Assembly (NCBI RefSeq): GCF_004027225.2
Contig: NC_044278.2
Coordinates: forward strand, 95,472,743 to 95,536,742
Direction: 5' to 3'
DNA from: Strigops habroptila
Lineage: Eukaryota > Chordata > Aves > Psittaciformes > Psittacidae
DNA: 64,000 nt
The notes beneath the pieces are model-generated. The model made no database searches and had not been told where the DNA came from. It worked only from the letters and a program-made list of their open reading frames with translations. This document shows positions 59,948-64,000 of the stretch, piece after piece (position 1 is the stretch's first letter; each line of letters opens with the position of its first letter). The translations under genes and the position numbers were made by a program.

Positions 59948-62900
59948 TCTGTGTAACATATTGTATCCAAAAAGGTACCACTAGCCACCAATGTGAGCGT
60001 TTAGTGATTTGGAGTAAAACATATCAAGGCCTTTCTATTAAATAGCGTATATTGTCTCAGTTGCCCAAGAACATAAGACAAAACATTTACCTTGTGCCTT
60101 TTGCTCATACAATAAAAACACTCTTCTGATATTTCTTGGCCAAAACACCTTCTTCGTTGATAGTTGCACATAATTTGTGCACAACCCTATTCCATTGCTT
60201 TTGTTACTTACTAACGCAAAGCAACACAGTTCTACTATGAAAACAAGTCTATTGCTTTACTGTTCATTGTGACCCTTTCCCAACCTTATTACAGTTTAAA
60301 ATTAGAAATCTGAAGGTGAAAGACACCCAAAGACTCTTAGTATCCCACAGTCTAAGCAGTATATTATTTGTCCACCAGTGCTAACTCTCCCCCATAGCAC
60401 AGACATCAGAAATTACATCTCTATATCTCAGTTTTCCCAGGTTAGCTTCTTAGTTTGAACTAGAAACAAGAGAGGCTTTGCGCTCACATGGCACAGTATG
60501 AAGTTAGGCAGCTCTGACAAGTGTGTCCTGTTCTGTGCATTCCATGATAACTTACTCATATGGTAGACAGCACATTTTGCAGTGATACACTTTTTGGACA
60601 ACTGCTGGTGAATTTGCAAAGCTCTCCTCTCAGAGCTCACAGTTCAGTGCCACGAATACACCATTCAATATGAATAAACACACTGACAGTTCAACTCCTG
60701 CTGCAAATACTTTTTTTTTTTTTAATACTAAATTCATCTGGGCAAAAGACAGAATTAGAAATAATCTCATTCACTATTAAGAAATCTAAACACTTCTATT
60801 CTCAAACATCAAAATTGTAAGATCTAAAAATGTATGTAGCTGTATCTTGATAACATGCTGTTTACTTCTCCCCCCCCCCCACCAGTTTAAACAATAGTAG
60901 TTTCACTTTATTTTTGTCACATGCTTACTCAACACTGTAATATTTATACTGCAAACACACTGGAATTTTTAATTCTTGCTCATTCTTAAAACTTATATTT
61001 AGAAGTATATTCTTTTACTCCTGCCTTCTGGTTGCTTTTGTTAAGGAAGCTTCTTTCCCCCTAATTCTTAATGTCAGCAGCCTTTAAAGTGATACGTATA
61101 TATTTTAAAAAGGAGAAAAGATTCAACTGAAATATTTCAAAGTATTACTTTATAGCTATCAGTGTACTTTTGGCTACTATTGCATTATTATTTGGTTTAG
61201 GTATAACCTATGATATTTGGTTACTTCACTCAACTTAATTTAGGCTGCTTTGTGATCACAGAGGAAGAAGAATTAAGAGAATAAACTATACACCTTAATT
61301 GCTATTCTCCTGAAGTAACAGTAAGATTTTGAACTCATGTTCAAGACTGCAATTCTAAAATACAATCTGTCTCTAACCTAGCAATTCTGTGCTAGGATTG
61401 GGGTTTTTATTCATTTACTTTTTTTTAAATCAAATTACTGTAATCCATCAATAAATTAACACTTCAACCTCAAAAAGGAGCAGTCATTCAGGATTGAGCT
61501 TATACACACTCTCAATCTATAACAGATCTCCCCATACATTCTACCAAGCAATTAAATATTTCTAAGACTATTACCAATTTGTGTTAAAAAGTCACAATTA
61601 ATGCTTTGGATAATTTTCTGAACACAAAGATTTTAACAGAGATATCTAGCACCAATCTGTAGTTTTGCTTGTAAATTATGGGTAAGGTTGAGCACAAAAA
61701 TTTTGACAATGAAGAGATTGTCTGTTAACTATTTCCTGATCGTGTCAACAATTTTCCCCACAGGACCATGGCAAAAGGCTGGGGGAATTGAAGAAATTGT
61801 TTGCGATGTAAAGTATTAATAATGAAACTTAAGCAGATAAATGATTACTGAAATCTACTGTTACTAAATTTGGAGAATCTATATCATGTGTCCAGCCATC
61901 TCTCCAAGGATCATGAACAAACATATCTAGACTAGCTGGAGAACTACTGCATAAGATAAACATAAAATAACAAAGCCAGCTAAAAATAAAAACCAGGAAG
62001 TAAAACCATCAAGAAATTCAGAAGTATAAAAATACCTGGAAATTTGTAAGCGCAGTTATTGTCTATCAGCATCAAATTCAGTTTTACATCTTGTTTACTT
62101 CATCTCAGTATTCCAACCACTGCTTAAGCTAGTTTAATTCACATATTCATTTTTATGAGGTGCAGTCGTCCCCCCCCACCCTTGCAGTCATGAAAACAAA
62201 CCAAAGTGAAGGCAGTTATTTGGTGCTGCAATACTGATGCTTCTATTGGAGCAACGAATAGCAACGAAAATACAGAGGATTTATGTGGAAGGCAAGAAAC
62301 TAAAGGTGTTCAGTTCTGACTTGAACAAGAACAGGATGTCAAACAGTTTTTATAGCTTGCTAATTGAAAAAAAAAAAGCAGAACTAAGGGAAGCTGATAT
62401 AGCACACAAATATTATCAATGTATATTTTAGAATATTATCTGTATATTTCAGTATCAACTCTAGCTTAAAAATAAAATCAAATAAGACTAACTACTCCCA
62501 CCTCTTTTCCCAGCTTCTAAAGAGTGTTTTGTCAGATGTTGATGCATTAACTAGACTGCTATATGAAATACTTTACAGGGAACTTGTAAAGTGTAACAAG
62601 CTCTGGGTTCTAACAGAGTTTGTAAAAGTTGTATTTCAGAAAAGCTTTCCAATCCCTCTTGATTGCACTGGTATAACTTGCACACAACTTTTAAAAATCT
62701 GTCTTCCCTGCACCTTTGGCATGCACACAGGAAGAAAACTGTGTGAACACTTTCAATCTGTATCAGCATTCTTTCTGCTTGAAAAGACACATACAAAATT
62801 AAGAAAAATGAAGCAGCATTTTCTATGTTCTATGAACTAAGTTTTATATTTCATTTAGTGGTCATTAAAATGTTCCTTTCTCTCACGATTTTATCACAAA

Positions 62901-63717
62901 ACATATTAATACTCACTCTAGTGAGTGGCAAAAATAAGGCCAGGTCTGTCTTAAAATACAACTTCAGTTTCTGTATAAGTATTTTAAGAAAAATTCATAA
63001 CACCTTTTCAGATTAAAATAAAAATCCATATACATTTTTTCAAGCTCTCCAATAAACATATCTTTAGATTATTGCACTATTACCTTCAGAAAACATTATC
63101 CTAGGATTATAGTTCAAGTTTACAAAACCTGAACTATATAGAATCATTGCTGGCAAAAGAGAAAATGGAACAATCCTCTCCAAATAACAATACCCATACA
63201 ATACAAACCAGCTATATAATGGAAAGTTATTAAGATGGGGAAAGAGGTTCTCCTCTTGAATATACCAGATTCTTCAAAAAAAAAAAAAAAAAATTTTCAA
63301 AACATAACAGCTATTAGTTTTCTGTCCTTTTCATTCATTTCTAGCTTTCTTAAAGAATTAATAAGAAGAAGAAAAAAAATCTCAGAGGACTTGCACATTA
63401 GCCCAGGAAGCAGCCACAATCCTAGTGTAAGAGTGTGTGCTCTCCTAAGCTGGCGCCAGCCTTTTATGAAAGCAAGTATTGCTGTTTAAATTTTCAAACT
63501 CTATAATGTACAGCAAAGCATTTCTTGTCCTCAACAGAATACTTAGTACTTCAGTAATATTTTGAAGAAACCCTGGTGGTCTGTGCACAGGATCAGTTTC
63601 CAAAGTACTGCTGGGCAAGTGGAAAATACATTAGTCAGTGTTAACCAGACTGCCCTACTAGTTGCTATCTTATCTGAAATTGGTAAATAATAAAAAATCA
63701 TACAACAGTAATATAGC
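59948..63717. other. AT-rich non-coding region, no gene recognised
   Basis: No exon, RNA gene or interspersed repeat was recognised. It holds a T run at 60711-60723, an 11-base C run near 60870 and an A run of 18 bases at 63276-63293. Confidence 0.4.
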
Positions 63718-63735
63718 TATATATATATATATATA
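63718..63735. repeat. (TA)n microsatellite
   Basis: Nine TA dinucleotides followed by an A run. Nothing else is recognisable between here and the window end. Confidence 0.9.
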
Positions 63736-64000
63736 AAAAAATGGACTGATATGTAAATAACACTACTTGCACTACACAAAACCACAAATCTTAAATTTTG
63801 GTTTTGGTACATTTCAGCATTGTATGGGACTATAATGCCTAAAGACAAAAACCAGGCCCATAGCTCAGAATGCAACCCCACTTGTAAAGGGCTAAATTTG
63901 CTGCATGTCTGCTTCCAAAGGTTTAGGGTCAGAGTGACAATGCTATAATATAAGGGTCAAAGCACAAAAAGACCAAGGCCACAGAACAAAGAGCTTTTCG

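Noticed and set aside
1-64000. CRISPR arrays, phage, operons or other prokaryotic systems
   Set aside because: No regularly spaced direct repeats or bacterial genes were seen; introns, CpG islands and CR1 elements mark this as bird nuclear DNA.
38040-64000. Exons of DLEU2 or DLEU1
   Set aside because: Expected by synteny, but these non-coding exons are poorly conserved and none could be identified from sequence alone.

Overview
The window is vertebrate genomic DNA, almost certainly from a bird. The recurring repeat is CR1, with 3' ends of the TTCTATGATTCT type on both strands, and there are two LTRs of kinds that are common in bird genomes. Genes are split by GT-AG introns and start in CpG islands. 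The miR-16 copy ends in GGUG, as I recall for chicken, where human has GGCG. I cannot name the species.

The gene order matches human 13q14, the region deleted in chronic lymphocytic leukaemia. From left to right it holds SPRYD7 (minus strand, five coding exons, 10.2-19.3 kb), TRIM13 (plus strand, CpG-island first exon near 27.9 kb and one large coding exon at 32.3-33.5 kb), KCNRG (plus strand, two coding exons at 35.1 and 37.6 kb) and the miR-15a/miR-16-1 pair (minus strand, 56.8-57.0 kb). By synteny the microRNAs should lie in an intron of the antisense non-coding gene DLEU2, but I could not locate any DLEU2 exon.

Region by region: 1-10.1 kb is non-coding and rich in retroelements, including a degraded CR1 ORF1 with an SGNH-esterase signature that is broken by an LTR. 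10.2-19.3 kb is SPRYD7, whose second intron carries another LTR in the gene's own orientation. 19.5-27.2 kb is intergenic. 27.2-28.3 kb is the TRIM13 CpG island. 28.3-32.3 kb is TRIM13 intron 1, with one CR1. 32.3-38.0 kb is TRIM13-KCNRG, closely spaced on one strand. 38-56.8 kb is AT-rich non-coding DNA with three CR1 fragments. 57-64 kb is AT-rich DNA with simple repeats.

TRIM13 (an ER-anchored RING ubiquitin ligase), KCNRG (a potassium-channel T1-like regulator) and miR-15a/16-1 (repressors of cell-cycle and survival genes) are known from human work as a cluster with growth-restraining functions. All the coding sequences here look intact. I found no prokaryote-like or plainly new system. 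The observations most worth checking are a TRIM13 start codon that sits exactly at the exon 1/intron 1 border, the same-sense LTR beside a SPRYD7 exon, the nested retroelement insertion at 7.2-8.8 kb and a perfect 14-bp hairpin at 39.6 kb.
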